From: Clostridium ljungdahlii
GTDB lineage: Bacteria > Bacillota > Clostridia > Clostridiales > Clostridiaceae
NCBI RefSeq assembly: GCF_001636845.1
Contig: NZ_LITT01000011.1
Coordinates: 248,001 to 312,000, forward strand
Reading direction: 5' to 3'
DNA length: 64,000 bases
A program made the translations under genes and the position numbers. Within the stretch, counting starts at the first letter, position 1. Each line of letters begins with the position of its first letter. The notes below the pieces were generated by a model that searched no databases, was not told the DNA's origin, and saw nothing but the letters and a program-made list of their open reading frames with translations. Shown here one piece after another: positions 35,190 to 44,986 of this stretch.

Positions 35190-35893
35190 TAATTAAATTG
35201 GAGAATTTAGTTAAGATATATGATACCGGTGCCGTAAAGCTTATGGCTTTAAAGGAAATTAATTTAGAAATTGAAAAGACAGAATATGTAGCTATAATGG
35301 GAGCATCAGGATCGGGTAAGTCTACTCTTATGAATGTACTTGGTTGTTTAGATAAACTTACAGATGGAAAATATTATTTAGATGGTGTAGATATATCATC
35401 ATTAGACGATAACAGTTTAGCTGATATAAGAAACAAGAAAATAGGCTTTGTATTTCAAGCATTTAACTTACTTCCAAAGCTTACAGCTATAGCTAATGTG
35501 GAATTGCCCATGATGTATGCAGGAGTATCTAAAAAAGAGAGAGAAAAAAAAGCAAAGTGGGCTTTGGATAGAGTTGGATTATCTCATAGACTTCATCATA
35601 AACCGAATGAAATGTCTGGTGGACAAAAACAGAGGGTAGCCATTGCAAGAGCTTTAGTAAATGATCCAACTATAATACTTGCAGATGAACCTACAGGAAA
35701 CTTGGACAGCGTTTCTAGTGAAGAAATAATGGAGATTTTCCAGCAATTAAATGATGAAGGAGTAACTATTGTTATGGTTACACATGAACCTGACATAGCC
35801 ATGCATACAAAAAGAACCATAGTTTTTAAAGATGGAACTATAATTTCAGATAATCCAGTAGAAAAAAGAACCATAGTTGGGGGGCAGAAGTGA
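35186..35893 (+). CDS. ABC transporter ATPase (MacB/LolD type)
   Basis: 235 residues. Walker A GASGSGKST (about 39-47), Q-loop FVFQAFNLLPKLT, signature SGGQKQRVAIARAL (about 143-156), Walker B IILADEPTGNLDS (about 160-172) and switch His in VTHEPD. It starts at GTG 35186 inside the end of the adaptor gene (GTGA overlap), so translation is coupled. Energises the FtsX/MacB permease encoded next. Confidence 0.95.
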   Translation: MIIKLENLVKIYDTGAVKLMALKEINLEIEKTEYVAIMGASGSGKSTLMNVLGCLDKLTDGKYYLDGVDISSLDDNSLADIRNKKIGFVFQAFNLLPKLTAIANVELPMMYAGVSKKEREKKAKWALDRVGLSHRLHHKPNEMSGGQKQRVAIARALVNDPTIILADEPTGNLDSVSSEEIMEIFQQLNDEGVTIVMVTHEPDIAMHTKRTIVFKDGTIISDNPVEKRTIVGGQK

Positions 35894-35894
35894 T

Positions 35895-37106
35895 ATGAAT
35901 GTTGAAGAAAGCTTTCAATCTGCACTACAAAGTATAAAATCAAATAAATTAAGATCTTTTTTAACTATGCTGGGAATAATAATTGGAATATCTTCTGTAA
36001 TTACTATAGTATCTATGGGTGCTGGGGCAAAACAATATATTACAGGACAATTTGAGGGCATGGGCAGCAATGTAATTAATCTTCAGCTTAATCAGTCTTC
36101 AGATAGTGCTATAGAAAAAAGAGATTATTTTACTATGGATGATATAGATCTTATAAAGGAGAAAATACCTGAAGTTACATCAGTTGTTCCTACACTTGGA
36201 GGAGATGGAAACTTGAAAAATGAAAATAAATCCAAGCGTGTCCAAATTGTGGCATCAACAGAAGGTTATGATAAACTTTCAAATATAAAAATGGTTAATG
36301 GAAGATTTTTAAAAGAACATGATGTAGAGATAAGGTCAACTGCAGCAATTATAGATGAAAAAACAGCTGTAAAATTATTTCACAATACAAATGATGCTCT
36401 TGGAGAAAGTATTAAATTAAGTTCAGATGACCAAGATATAGATTTAAACATAGTTGGAGTATGTAAAGACCCAAATGGCAATCTTGGATCCATGTCAGAT
36501 AATGCTCCTGGCACAATATTTATACCTATAACTATTGCTGATAGAATACTTACAAATACCGATATTGGTTATATGTCAGTAATGTTATCCGATATGAGTA
36601 AGGCTGAAGAAATAAGTTCCAAAATGGTAAAAATTCTTGAAAATAAACATCAAAACAAAAACAAATACACAGCTCAAACTGGATTTAAAGAGCTTGAAAA
36701 TCTAAATAAATCATTATCTGTTATAACAGGTGTATTGGGTGCTATTGCAGCTATATCACTTTTAGTTGGTGGTATAGGTGTTATGAACATAATGCTTGTA
36801 TCTGTGACAGAGAGAACTAGAGAAATAGGCATAAGAAAAGCCATTGGAGCAAAAACTAGAGACATAAAAGTACAGTTTTTAATGGAGTCTATAATACTGT
36901 GCCTTATAGGTGGAACTATTGGAACTATATTAGGTATCACAATAGGTAAAATTGCAGGATCTTTCTTAAAGATGCCCGTACCAGTGTCATTTAAAATAAT
37001 ATTTATAGCATTTTCATTTTCATCAGCAATTGGTATATTCTTTGGGCTATACCCGGCAAGTAAGGCAGCAAAATTAGATCCTATTGAAGCTTTAAGATAT
37101 GAATAA
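35895..37106 (+). CDS. ABC transporter permease (MacB/FtsX family)
   Basis: 403 residues. First membrane helix at about 20-42 (LRSFLTMLGIIIGISSVITI), a large extracellular MacB-PCD domain (about 50-275), then three helices (LGAIAAISLLVGGIGVMNIM, IILCLIGGTIGTILGITIG and the last near 365-390) with the conserved TERTREIGIRKAIGAK loop. ATG 35895 lies two bases after the ATPase stop and is preferred to the upstream 35877. Completes a Yip1-adaptor-ATPase-permease operon for export of an unknown substrate. Confidence 0.9.
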   Translation: MNVEESFQSALQSIKSNKLRSFLTMLGIIIGISSVITIVSMGAGAKQYITGQFEGMGSNVINLQLNQSSDSAIEKRDYFTMDDIDLIKEKIPEVTSVVPTLGGDGNLKNENKSKRVQIVASTEGYDKLSNIKMVNGRFLKEHDVEIRSTAAIIDEKTAVKLFHNTNDALGESIKLSSDDQDIDLNIVGVCKDPNGNLGSMSDNAPGTIFIPITIADRILTNTDIGYMSVMLSDMSKAEEISSKMVKILENKHQNKNKYTAQTGFKELENLNKSLSVITGVLGAIAAISLLVGGIGVMNIMLVSVTERTREIGIRKAIGAKTRDIKVQFLMESIILCLIGGTIGTILGITIGKIAGSFLKMPVPVSFKIIFIAFSFSSAIGIFFGLYPASKAAKLDPIEALRYE

Positions 37107-37178
37107 AAATTTTTTGATTTGTTTTAAAAAGACCATATAATATGATTAGAAGAAAGTTAAAGTATGGGGAGTGAATTT

Positions 37179-38114
37179 ATGGACAGCGAAAAGCAGCAAT
37201 TGAGTATTGAAGCAGCAAGGTTATACTATAAGTCAGATTATAGTCAACAGCAAATTGCATCCCAACTTGGAATATCAAGGCCTACTGTATCCAGGCTTTT
37301 GCAATATGCTAAAGAAAAGGGATTTGTAAAGATTGATATTGTAGATCCCTTTGATGATTTAGATAATATGTCACATCAATTAAAGGAAAAATATAAACTA
37401 AGAGATGTCCGCGTTGCTTTTTCGCCAAAGGATGATTATGAACTTATAAGAGAGTATATTGGCAAAGAGGCAGCAGAATATTTAAGTGAAATTTTAAAAA
37501 ATGGTGATATGCTTGGAGTAAGTTGGGGAACTACCATGTATGAAGTTGCAAAGAATTTGGAGCCTAAAAATCTTAAGGGAATAGAAGTGATTCAGTTAAA
37601 AGGAGGTATTAGTTATTCGGAAGTAAATACATATGCTTTTGAAACTATTGAATTATTTGCAGAAGCATTTCATACGATACCAAGGTATTTGCCTTTGCCT
37701 GTGATTTTTGACAATTCGACTATAAAAGAAATGGTTGAGCATGATAGAAATATTAAGAGTATTATAGAAATGGGTGCAAATGCAAATATAGCAATTTTTA
37801 CAGTTGGTACTGTAAGGGATGAAGCATTACTATTCCAACTAGGATATCTAAATGAGCCGGAGAAGAAGAAGTTAAAACAAGAAGGTGTAGGGGATATTTG
37901 CTCAAGATTCTTTGACAAAAATGGCAAAATTTGTGATGAAGAGATAAATAATCGTACTATAGGTATATCACTAGAAAATTTAAAGAAAAAGGAAAAGGCA
38001 ATTTTAGTTGCAGGGGGATCACATAAAGTTGAGGCAATTAAAGGAGCCTTAAAAGGAAAAAATGCTAATATACTCATTACAGATAAATATACTGCCAGAA
38101 AACTTTTAAAATAG
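37179..38114 (+). CDS. deoR: SorC-family deoxyribonucleoside regulator (DeoR of the Bacillus type)
   Basis: 311 residues. The N-terminal HTH (YSQQQIASQLGISRPTVSRLLQYA, about 22-45) is followed by a SorC sugar-phosphate-binding domain (about 60-310) with GDMLGVSWGTTMYEVA and a late ILVAGGSHKVEAI. In Bacillus subtilis the equivalent protein represses dra-nupC-pdp and is released by deoxyribose-5-phosphate. Two sequences very like the published DeoR operator lie downstream, before cdd and deoC. ATG 37179 follows GGGGAG; an upstream ATG at 37164 is less likely. Confidence 0.88.
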   Translation: MDSEKQQLSIEAARLYYKSDYSQQQIASQLGISRPTVSRLLQYAKEKGFVKIDIVDPFDDLDNMSHQLKEKYKLRDVRVAFSPKDDYELIREYIGKEAAEYLSEILKNGDMLGVSWGTTMYEVAKNLEPKNLKGIEVIQLKGGISYSEVNTYAFETIELFAEAFHTIPRYLPLPVIFDNSTIKEMVEHDRNIKSIIEMGANANIAIFTVGTVRDEALLFQLGYLNEPEKKKLKQEGVGDICSRFFDKNGKICDEEINNRTIGISLENLKKKEKAILVAGGSHKVEAIKGALKGKNANILITDKYTARKLLK

Positions 38115-38145
38115 GTATATGAACTAAATTTCATATACCTATTTA
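38112..38145 (+). promoter_or_regulatory. Terminator hairpin containing a DeoR-like operator, upstream of cdd
   Basis: TAGGTATATGA / TCATATACCTA form an 11-bp stem after deoR. Its loop region reads TGAACTAAATTTCA (38120-38133), one base different from the operator before deoC. It can serve both as deoR terminator and as repressor site for cdd. Confidence 0.6.
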
Positions 38146-38208
38146 CAAATGTTCAAAAAAGATTTATTATGTATGTGTAATAGAAATTGAGGGGAGGATA
38201 CAAATTTA

Positions 38209-38607
38209 ATGGATTATAAAAATTTAGTTTCTAAAGCTTTTGAGGGAAGAAAAAATGCTTATGCTCCTTATTCCAACTTTAAAGTTGGAGCAGCTGTACT
38301 TGCTGAAGATGGAAAGGTTTATACAGGTTGTAATATAGAAAATGCTTCATATGGCGCAACAAATTGTGCAGAAAGAACTGCAATATTTAAAGCTATATCA
38401 GAAGGAAATAGAGCTATAAAAGCGATTGCGATTGTAGGAGTAGAAAACGATTATACATATCCTTGTGGAGTTTGCAGACAGGTTATAGCGGAGTTTGCCT
38501 CAAAGGATGCGGAGATAATACTCGGAAAAGGTGAAGGTGAGTATATAGTTAAAACATTAGATGAATTATTACCAGGAGCCTTTACCAAAGAAGATTTAAA
38601 TAAATAA
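38209..38607 (+). CDS. cdd: Cytidine deaminase
   Basis: 132 residues. Converts cytidine and deoxycytidine to uridine and deoxyuridine. Zn-site motifs NCAERTAIF (about 52-60, Cys and catalytic Glu) and PCGVCRQ (about 86-92) are complete, as in tetrameric Bacillus-type enzymes. N-terminal AYAPYSNFKVGAAV is typical. Start after GGGGAGG. Part of the nucleoside cluster. Confidence 0.96.
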   Translation: MDYKNLVSKAFEGRKNAYAPYSNFKVGAAVLAEDGKVYTGCNIENASYGATNCAERTAIFKAISEGNRAIKAIAIVGVENDYTYPCGVCRQVIAEFASKDAEIILGKGEGEYIVKTLDELLPGAFTKEDLNK

Positions 38608-38676
38608 TATCAGCTATAGAAGTGTTCTTTTATTTTGAAATCGAGTTAAAAAGAATGCTTTTAATTTGAAAACTTG

Positions 38677-38690
38677 TGAACAAAATTTCA
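38677..38690. promoter_or_regulatory. DeoR operator upstream of deoC
   Basis: TGAACAAAATTTCA is identical to the core of the Bacillus subtilis DeoR palindrome as I recall it (ATTGAACAAAATTTCAAT). A partial 3' half follows at about 38694-38700 (AAATTTTAC), which also fits the Bacillus arrangement of palindrome plus half site. Confidence 0.7.
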
Positions 38691-38750
38691 TAATAAATTT
38701 TACAAATGTTAAAACTTATTATGAATTACTGTACGAAAGGAAGATTTATT

Positions 38751-39395
38751 ATGAATATCGCTAAAATGATTGATCATACATTATTAAAACCGGAAACAAC
38801 AAAAAACCAGATAATTAAATTAACAGAAGAAGCAAAGAAGTATAATTTTGCTTCAGTTTGTGTAAATCCAACATGGGTTAAACTAGCAACTGAGAAGCTA
38901 CATGGTAGTGAAGTTAAGGTATGTACGGTTATTGGATTTCCTCTTGGGGCTAATACAACTGAAACAAAAGTGTTTGAAGTAAAAGATGCAATCAAAAATG
39001 GTGCACAGGAAGTTGATATGGTCATTAATATTGGAGAACTAAAGGATAAAAATGATGTGTATATAGAAAATGATATAAAGTCTGTTATAGAAGCTGCAAA
39101 AGGAAAGGCATTAGTAAAAGTTATTATAGAAGCTTGTCTTTTAACACAAGAGGAAAAAGTTAGAGCTTGTAAGATAGCTAAAAAAGCAGGAGCAGATTTT
39201 GTAAAAACATCAACCGGATTCTCAAAATATGGAGCTAAAGTGGAAGATGTTAAACTCATGCGTGAAACAGTAGGAAAAGATATGGGAGTTAAGGCATCTG
39301 GTGGTATCCATACTAAACAAGAGGCTTTAGATATGATTGAAGCAGGAGCAAGCCGTATAGGTGCAAGTGCAGGTATTACTATTGTATCTGAATAA
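38751..39395 (+). CDS. deoC: Deoxyribose-phosphate aldolase
   Basis: 214 residues. Cleaves 2-deoxyribose-5-phosphate to acetaldehyde and glyceraldehyde-3-phosphate. Class I aldolase: Schiff-base Lys in FVKTSTGF (about 149-156), second Lys in GVKASGGI (about 178-185), and Asp in [13 protein letters not shown] 38751 follows AAAGGAAG; the longer frame from 38706 is not needed. Final step of the deoxynucleoside pathway encoded here. Confidence 0.96.
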   Translation: MNIAKMIDHTLLKPETTKNQIIKLTEEAKKYNFASVCVNPTWVKLATEKLHGSEVKVCTVIGFPLGANTTETKVFEVKDAIKNGAQEVDMVINIGELKDKNDVYIENDIKSVIEAAKGKALVKVIIEACLLTQEEKVRACKIAKKAGADFVKTSTGFSKYGAKVEDVKLMRETVGKDMGVKASGGIHTKQEALDMIEAGASRIGASAGITIVSE

Positions 39396-39502
39396 ATATT
39401 TGTATGGACTCTATTAGTAGAAGATATACATTAACAACTCAATTTTCGCACATACAAAATGTAGACTTAATATAAGCAAATTACGAAGTATTTTTTATGG
39501 GA

Positions 39503-39775
39503 GAATTGACAGAGGACAGAGGACAGAGGACAGAGGACAGAGGACAGTGAAGGAGGATTTTTCTCCGCTACACTACGAAAAACCTTTAATTTAAAAGAAA
39601 CTCATGTTCTTTTGTTTCTCAGGAGTACTTTCTGAGTAAACAATATTTTGCATTAGCAAAATAAGCCTAAAAAATAAATTAGTTTTCTGACGTAAGGAAG
39701 AAAACTCACCTTCACTGTCCTCTGTCAATTGTCCTCTGTCATCTCAAAAATATTGCGTTGCAATATTTTTCAAAT
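39503..39775. repeat. Repeat family C: element with AGAGGAC tandem repeats and inverted ends
   Basis: The left end has GAATTGAC, five tandem AGAGGAC units (39511-39545) and AGTGAAGG. The right end (about 39705-39752) carries CCTTCACTGTCCTCTGTCAA and TTGTCCTCTGTC, i.e. the inverse. About 150 bp without open frame lies between. After it a hairpin AAATATTGCGTTGCAATATTT occurs at 39756-39776. It fills most of the 445-bp gap between deoC and nupC, so it interrupts the operon physically. Confidence 0.65.
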
Positions 39776-39839
39776 AATGTAATCGTTATTTGAAAATTTG
39801 GACATTTTAGTTAAACTTATTTAAGGAGGGATACACAAA

Positions 39840-41021
39840 ATGAAATTTATTGTTGGAATTATTGGACTAGCCATTGTAGCTGGACTTGCATTACTTGGCA
39901 GCAATAATAGGAAAAGTGTAAAGATAAAGCCTATAATTATAATGGTTGTCTTACAATTTATTTTCGGATTTATTTTATTAAATACTGAAGTAGGTAATAT
40001 TTTAGTAGGTGGAGTAGCAAATGGTTTTGGAGCACTTCTTAAATGTGCATCAGAAGGTGTAAACTTTGTATTTGGTGGTATGGTGAATGACGGTAAATAT
40101 ACATTTTTTATAAGCGTTCTCATGCCAATCGTGTTTATTTCAGCTTTAATAGGTATATTACAATATTGCAAGATATTACCTTTTATAATTAAGTACGTTG
40201 GATTAGCGTTGAGTAAAGTAAACGGTATGGGTCAATTAGAATCTTATAATGGAATAGCATCGGCAATTCTTGGACAATCAGAGGTATTTATTTCAGTAAA
40301 GAAGCAGCTTGGATTATTGCCTAAAAATCGTCTATATACTCTTTGTGCATCAGCTATGTCGACAGTATCAGCATCTGTTGTTGGTTCTTACATGGTTCTT
40401 ATAAAGCCTAGGTATGTTGTAACAGCACTTATATTAAATCTATTTGGTGGATTCATTATAGCTTCAATTATAAATCCATATACTGTAAAGCCAGAAGATG
40501 ATATTTTAGAGGTTGAAGAGAAGGAAAAACAATCATTCTTTGAAATGCTCGGTGAATATATCATGGATGGATTTAAAGTTGCTATTACAGTTGGAGCAAT
40601 GTTAATTGGATTTGTATCAATAATTGCATTAATTAACGCAATATTTAAAGGAATATGTGGCATTTCATTCCAGGATATTCTTGGATACATTTTCTCTCCA
40701 TTTGCATTTTTTATGGGTGTACCATTTAATGAAGCAGTAAAAGCAGGAGGTATAATGGCAATAAAACTTGTATCAAATGAATTTGTTGCAATGACTACAC
40801 TTGCACAGGGAAATCTTGGCTTATCCTATAGAGCAACAGCTATTGTATCTGTATTTCTAGTTTCATTTGCAAATTTCTCATCAATTGGAATTATAGCAGG
40901 TGCAGTTAAAGGATTGAATGAAAAACAAGGCAATGTAGCTGCACGTTTTGGATTAAAATTATTATATGGAGCAACACTAGTAAGTGTACTTACAGCAACT
41001 ATTGTTGGATTAATTGTATAA
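39840..41021 (+). CDS. nupC: Concentrative nucleoside transporter (NupC family)
   Basis: 393 residues, about ten hydrophobic helices. CNT-family motifs include GQSEVFISVKKQLGLL (about 142-157), SAMSTVSASVVGSYM (about 171-185) and NEFVAMTTLAQ near 310. A cation-coupled importer of nucleosides in the cytoplasmic membrane. Lies in the deoR-controlled cluster, directly before deoB and pdp (14-24 bp spacing), so uptake and breakdown genes are cotranscribed. Start after GGAGGG. Confidence 0.93.
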   Translation: MKFIVGIIGLAIVAGLALLGSNNRKSVKIKPIIIMVVLQFIFGFILLNTEVGNILVGGVANGFGALLKCASEGVNFVFGGMVNDGKYTFFISVLMPIVFISALIGILQYCKILPFIIKYVGLALSKVNGMGQLESYNGIASAILGQSEVFISVKKQLGLLPKNRLYTLCASAMSTVSASVVGSYMVLIKPRYVVTALILNLFGGFIIASIINPYTVKPEDDILEVEEKEKQSFFEMLGEYIMDGFKVAITVGAMLIGFVSIIALINAIFKGICGISFQDILGYIFSPFAFFMGVPFNEAVKAGGIMAIKLVSNEFVAMTTLAQGNLGLSYRATAIVSVFLVSFANFSSIGIIAGAVKGLNEKQGNVAARFGLKLLYGATLVSVLTATIVGLIV

Positions 41022-41044
41022 TATATGTGTAAGGAGTGATTTTA

Positions 41045-42226
41045 ATGAATGAATTTAAGAGAATACATGTAATAGTTATGGATTCTGTTGGCATTGGTGA
41101 AGCACCAGATTCAGAAAAATTTGGTGATGTTGGTGTTAATACATTAGCACACATTGCAGAAAAAAAGAACGGATTAAATATACCTAACATGGAAGCTATG
41201 GGATTATCTAATATATATGAAATTAAAGGAGTAAAAAAGGCTCACCATCCAAAAGCTTATTTTACAAAGATGCAGGAAGCTTCACGTGGAAAAGATACTA
41301 TGACGGGTCACTGGGAAATGATGGGACTGTATATTGATAAGCCATTTAGAGTTTTTCCTAATGGTTTTCCAGATGAATTAATTAAGAAGATTGAGGATTT
41401 CTCTGGAAGAAAAGTTATAGCAAATAAGCCAGCTAGTGGAACGGAAATTATAAAGGAACTTGGAGAAAGGCAGCTTAAGACAGGAGAGCTTATAGTATAT
41501 ACATCTGCAGATTCTGTACTTCAAATTGCTGCACATGAGGAAGTTATACCGCTAGATGAGTTATATAAAATATGTCAATATTGCCGTGATATAACACTAG
41601 ATGAACCATATAAATTAGGAAGAATAATTGCTAGACCGTATGTTGGAAAAACAGCGGATACATTTAAGAGAACTTCAAATAGACATGATTATGCATTAAA
41701 ACCTTTCGGTGAAACAGTAATGGATTACCTAAAGAATGCAGGTTTGGATTCAATTGCTATTGGAAAAATTCGAGATATATTTGATGGTGAAGGAGTTACA
41801 AAAGCAATTAGAACTAAATCAAACATGGATGGCATGGATAAGTTTATTTCCGTACTTGATGAAGATTTTCATGGACTCAGCTTTACTAATTTAGTTGATT
41901 TTGATGCAGTTTATGGTCATAGACGTAATCCAATAGGATATGGAGATGCCATAGAAGCATTTGACAAAAGACTCACTGAAGTATTTGAAAAGTTAAGAGA
42001 AGATGATTTGCTTATAATTACAGCAGATCATGGTAATGATCCAACATATACTGGAACAGATCATACCCGGGAATTTGTTCCCCTAATCGTTTATTCAAAG
42101 AGATTTGAAGAAGGTAAAGATCTAGGGATACGCAGGACTTTTTCAGATATAGGTGCAACAGTTGCAGATAACTTTAAAGTTAAGATGCCTAAATATGGTG
42201 AAAGCTTTTTACAAAAATTAATATAA
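41045..42226 (+). CDS. deoB: Phosphopentomutase
   Basis: 393 residues, normal length. Interconverts (deoxy)ribose-1-phosphate and -5-phosphate. Alkaline-phosphatase-like metalloenzyme with Mn ligands in [18 protein letters not shown] (N-terminus), the phospho-Thr region [11 protein letters not shown] (about 81-91), and late [22 protein letters not shown] 41045 has AAGGAG 8 bp upstream; the GTG at 41036 is inside the ribosome site. Links nucleoside phosphorolysis to DeoC. Confidence 0.96.
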   Translation: MNEFKRIHVIVMDSVGIGEAPDSEKFGDVGVNTLAHIAEKKNGLNIPNMEAMGLSNIYEIKGVKKAHHPKAYFTKMQEASRGKDTMTGHWEMMGLYIDKPFRVFPNGFPDELIKKIEDFSGRKVIANKPASGTEIIKELGERQLKTGELIVYTSADSVLQIAAHEEVIPLDELYKICQYCRDITLDEPYKLGRIIARPYVGKTADTFKRTSNRHDYALKPFGETVMDYLKNAGLDSIAIGKIRDIFDGEGVTKAIRTKSNMDGMDKFISVLDEDFHGLSFTNLVDFDAVYGHRRNPIGYGDAIEAFDKRLTEVFEKLREDDLLIITADHGNDPTYTGTDHTREFVPLIVYSKRFEEGKDLGIRRTFSDIGATVADNFKVKMPKYGESFLQKLI

Positions 42227-42241
42227 AGGTGGTATGTAAAA

Positions 42242-43543
42242 ATGAGAATGGTAGATATAATTGAAAAGAAACGTGAAGGAGGAGAATTAACTACAGAAGA
42301 AATTAAATTTTTTATAGAAGGTTATACTAAGGGTTCAATTCCTGATTACCAGGCGAGTGCTCTTGCAATGGCAATTTATTTTCAGGATATGACTGATCGT
42401 GAGAGAGCAGATCTTACTATGGCAATGGTTCATTCTGGAGAAACTATTGATCTTTCAGCAATTGATGGTGTAAAAGTTGATAAACATTCAACAGGTGGAG
42501 TAGGGGATACAACAACACTTGTTCTTGCACCTATGGTTGCATCTCTAGGTGTACCTGTTGCAAAGATGTCAGGACGTGGACTTGGACATACAGGTGGAAC
42601 TATTGATAAACTTGAATCAGTAAAAGGATTCCATGTTGAACTTACAAAAGAACAATTTATTGATTTTGTTAACAACAGTAAAGTTGCAGTTATGGGACAA
42701 ACTGGTAACTTGACTCCAGCAGATAAGAAGTTATATGCTCTTCGTGATGTAACTGGAACTGTCAATTCAATTCCACTAATTGCAAGTTCAATAATGAGCA
42801 AGAAGATTGCAGCAGGAGCAGATGCGATAGTACTTGATGTTAAAACTGGTGCAGGAGCTTTCATGAAGACAGAAGAAGATTCAGAAAAGCTTGCACATGC
42901 TATGGTTAAAATAGGTAATAATGTAGGCAGAAAGACTATGGCAATAATTTCTGATATGTCTCAACCTTTGGGATTTGCAATTGGAAATGCTCTTGAAGTA
43001 AAGGAAGCTATTGATACATTAAAAGGAGAAGGACCAGAAGATTTAACAGAACTTGTTTTAACTCTTGGAAGCCAGATGGTTGTACTTGGTAAAAAAGCAA
43101 AGACGTTAGAAGAAGCAAGAGAAAAATTACTTGAAGCAATAAAGAGTGGAAAAGCATTAGAAAAATTCAAGGAATTCCTTAAAAATCAAGGTGGAGATCC
43201 ATCAGTTGTGGACAATCCTGAAAAATTACCTCAAGCAAAATATAAAATTCCTGTTCCTGCAAAGGAAAGTGGATATGTTTCAAATATGTTAGCTGACCAA
43301 ATTGGTATAGCAGCAATGCTTTTAGGTGCAGGAAGAGCTACAAAAGAAGACAAAATTGATTTAGCTGTAGGAATAGTTCTTAATAAAAAGGTTGGAGATA
43401 AGGTAGAAAAAGGGGAATCACTTATGACTATCTACTCAGACCGTGAAGATGTAGAAGATGTAAAGAATAAGATTTACGAGAATATCACTATCAGTGCTCA
43501 TGCAGAAAAACCAGTTCTGATCCACAAGATTATAACAGAATAA
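42242..43543 (+). CDS. pdp: Pyrimidine-nucleoside phosphorylase
   Basis: 433 residues. Splits uridine, thymidine and deoxyuridine with phosphate to base and (deoxy)ribose-1-phosphate. The family signature [17 protein letters not shown] is at about 110-126, the phosphate loop [11 protein letters not shown] at about 81-91, and [12 protein letters not shown] in the substrate region. C-terminal domain with [10 protein letters not shown] and a biotinyl-like fold ending near LIHKI. Last gene of the cluster; a long palindromic repeat follows and may end the transcript. Confidence 0.96.
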   Translation: MRMVDIIEKKREGGELTTEEIKFFIEGYTKGSIPDYQASALAMAIYFQDMTDRERADLTMAMVHSGETIDLSAIDGVKVDKHSTGGVGDTTTLVLAPMVASLGVPVAKMSGRGLGHTGGTIDKLESVKGFHVELTKEQFIDFVNNSKVAVMGQTGNLTPADKKLYALRDVTGTVNSIPLIASSIMSKKIAAGADAIVLDVKTGAGAFMKTEEDSEKLAHAMVKIGNNVGRKTMAIISDMSQPLGFAIGNALEVKEAIDTLKGEGPEDLTELVLTLGSQMVVLGKKAKTLEEAREKLLEAIKSGKALEKFKEFLKNQGGDPSVVDNPEKLPQAKYKIPVPAKESGYVSNMLADQIGIAAMLLGAGRATKEDKIDLAVGIVLNKKVGDKVEKGESLMTIYSDREDVEDVKNKIYENITISAHAEKPVLIHKIITE

Positions 43544-43548
43544 TAATA

Positions 43549-43801
43549 GAGTTTCTAAACGAAAAATCAACTTATACTCTGGATATTTTTTACAAACTTT
43601 AGCTCCTTAAATATTTTGATAAGGCTAAGGAAAAAATTTAAAAAAATACTGAGAACTTTTAAAAACTCGTACCTCAAACAATTCAAAAGTTCTAGATTTT
43701 TTAAGAATTTTTTCCTAAGACTTATATACAAAATATCTAAAAGAGCTTCATTATTGTAAAAATATGCCTACGTATAAGTTGATTTTTTAGTTAGAATACT
43801 C
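43549..43801. repeat. Repeat family D copy 1: ~253-bp imperfect palindrome
   Basis: GAGTTTCTAAACGAAAAATC ... on the left pairs with GATTTTTTAGTTAGAATACTC on the right, and the pairing continues inward through AACTTATAC/GTATAAGTT, TTTTTACAA/TTGTAAAAA, AGCTCCTT/AAGAGCT, CTAAGGAAAAAATT/AATTTTTTCCTAAG and GAACTTTT/AAAAGTTC. Nearly the entire length can fold into one hairpin. No open frame. Confidence 0.75.
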
Positions 43802-43850
43802 ATATATAGATCGTAAAATTTAATTGTGAAGATAACTATCTATATATGAG
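43799..43850. repeat. Perfect 13-bp inverted repeat bridging two palindromic elements
   Basis: CTCATATATAGAT (43799-43811) and ATCTATATATGAG (43838-43850) enclose 26 bp and overlap the inner ends of the two family D palindromes. Confidence 0.6.
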
Positions 43851-44100
43851 ATTTCTACTTGAAATTTGAACTTATGCATAGAATATACTGACAAAATTGA
43901 AATCACATTTAAAAACTTTTCCATAAGTCTTAGTGAGGTATTTTAGAAAATCTTAGGAGCTTATATATGTCTGAGGCACGAGTTTATATAAGCTCCTTTA
44001 GATTTTCAAAATACTGAACTTTAGACTTATTAAAAGTTTTTAGTGTGATGAAATTTGTTAGTATATGGCTGGCATAAGTCAACTTTCAAACTAGAAACTC
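43848..44100. repeat. Repeat family D copy 2: ~253-bp imperfect palindrome
   Basis: GAGATTTCTACTTGAAATTTG ... pairs with CAACTTTCAAACTAGAAACTC. Inner arms ACTTATGCAT, ATATACTGACAAAATT and AATTTGTTAGTATAT are complementary, and a central GAGCTTATATA/TATATAAGCTC forms the tip. Same family and length as copy 1. With copy 1 it fills the 645-bp gap between pdp and the satD-like gene. Confidence 0.75.
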
Positions 44101-44188
44101 TATATAGTTTTTTATTTTCTACTATTTGGAGAATTTATGTGGTATAATATGGTTAAAATTGTTTTTAGGTTGAAGGGAGAAAACTAAG

Positions 44189-44965
44189 TTGAAATTGTAT
44201 GGTGTAGTGACAATGGATATTGTTGATTCTAGGAATATACCAAATCGTGAGATACTGCAGCAAAAGTTAAAAAAATATTTTGATTTAATGTATAAAAAGT
44301 ATCATGATAGCTTGGTTTCTCAAATAAATTTTACCCTTGGGGATGAGTGGCAGCTTATTACAAGTCAACCTGAAAACTGCTACGATATTGTTCATGATTT
44401 TCAAAGATTACTTTGGCAAGATGATGTAAAATTTTATTCAGGAATTGGAATAGGTGAACTGAAAACAGATATTTATGAAGATACCCGTAGGATGGATGGT
44501 TCATGTTTTATAATGGCCCGGGATGCTATAAATATTGCCAAACAATCATCTAAGAAAAGGACAAAATATATTTATAGTAAAACAAATAAGGTTTTTCTTA
44601 AATCTATAATGAATCACATATCAGTACAAAATCATTTTTTTAAAACAAAATGGAACATTCCATTTAATGAAGAAGTTGCAGTGGATGCAGTAGATTGTAA
44701 TGAATTGATTTCTTTAGATGATATAATAAACGTTGTTATAGAAAATAATGAGATTCTAAAAAGTAAGCTGACACGGAAGCAAAAAATAATATATACTGAA
44801 TATATGAAACATAAATCTTATAGAAAAATAATAGAAAAAAATGCAGATAAATTAAATGAGACTATAGGAGGAATAAGTCAAAAGTTAAATAGTGCTGAAT
44901 ATTTTACTATTCAACGAAACCATGGAATGGTAAAGCTATTAATAAATTTATTGATTTCTATTTAA
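44189..44965 (+). CDS. SatD-family protein with C-terminal helix-turn-helix
   Basis: 258 residues. The N-terminal domain (about 1-120) has TMDIVDSRNIPNRE, a strand-turn FTLGDEWQLI near 52-61 and FYSGIGIGEL near 92-101. The C-terminus (about 190-250: LTRKQKIIYTEYMKHKSYRK, then GGISQKLNSAEYF) looks like a sigma-region-4-type HTH. SatD was named in a streptococcal acid-tolerance locus; biochemical function is unknown. The order Asp...GDE...GIGIG recalls palm domains of nucleotide cyclases, which is my inference only. Starts at TTG after GAAGGGAG. A shorter homologue is convergent immediately downstream. Confidence 0.72.
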   Translation: MKLYGVVTMDIVDSRNIPNREILQQKLKKYFDLMYKKYHDSLVSQINFTLGDEWQLITSQPENCYDIVHDFQRLLWQDDVKFYSGIGIGELKTDIYEDTRRMDGSCFIMARDAINIAKQSSKKRTKYIYSKTNKVFLKSIMNHISVQNHFFKTKWNIPFNEEVAVDAVDCNELISLDDIINVVIENNEILKSKLTRKQKIIYTEYMKHKSYRKIIEKNADKLNETIGGISQKLNSAEYFTIQRNHGMVKLLINLLISI

Positions 44966-44986
44966 TAAGTAATAAAATAGAACAGA

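Noticed and set aside
39511-39545. AGAGGAC tandem repeats as a possible CRISPR-like array
   Set aside because: Units are 7 bp and contiguous, without spacers; no cas genes are present.
42430-42864. 144-codon minus-strand open frame inside pdp
   Set aside because: Shadow of a strongly conserved gene; composition is that of an antisense frame (Ser/Thr/Pro/Ile-rich).
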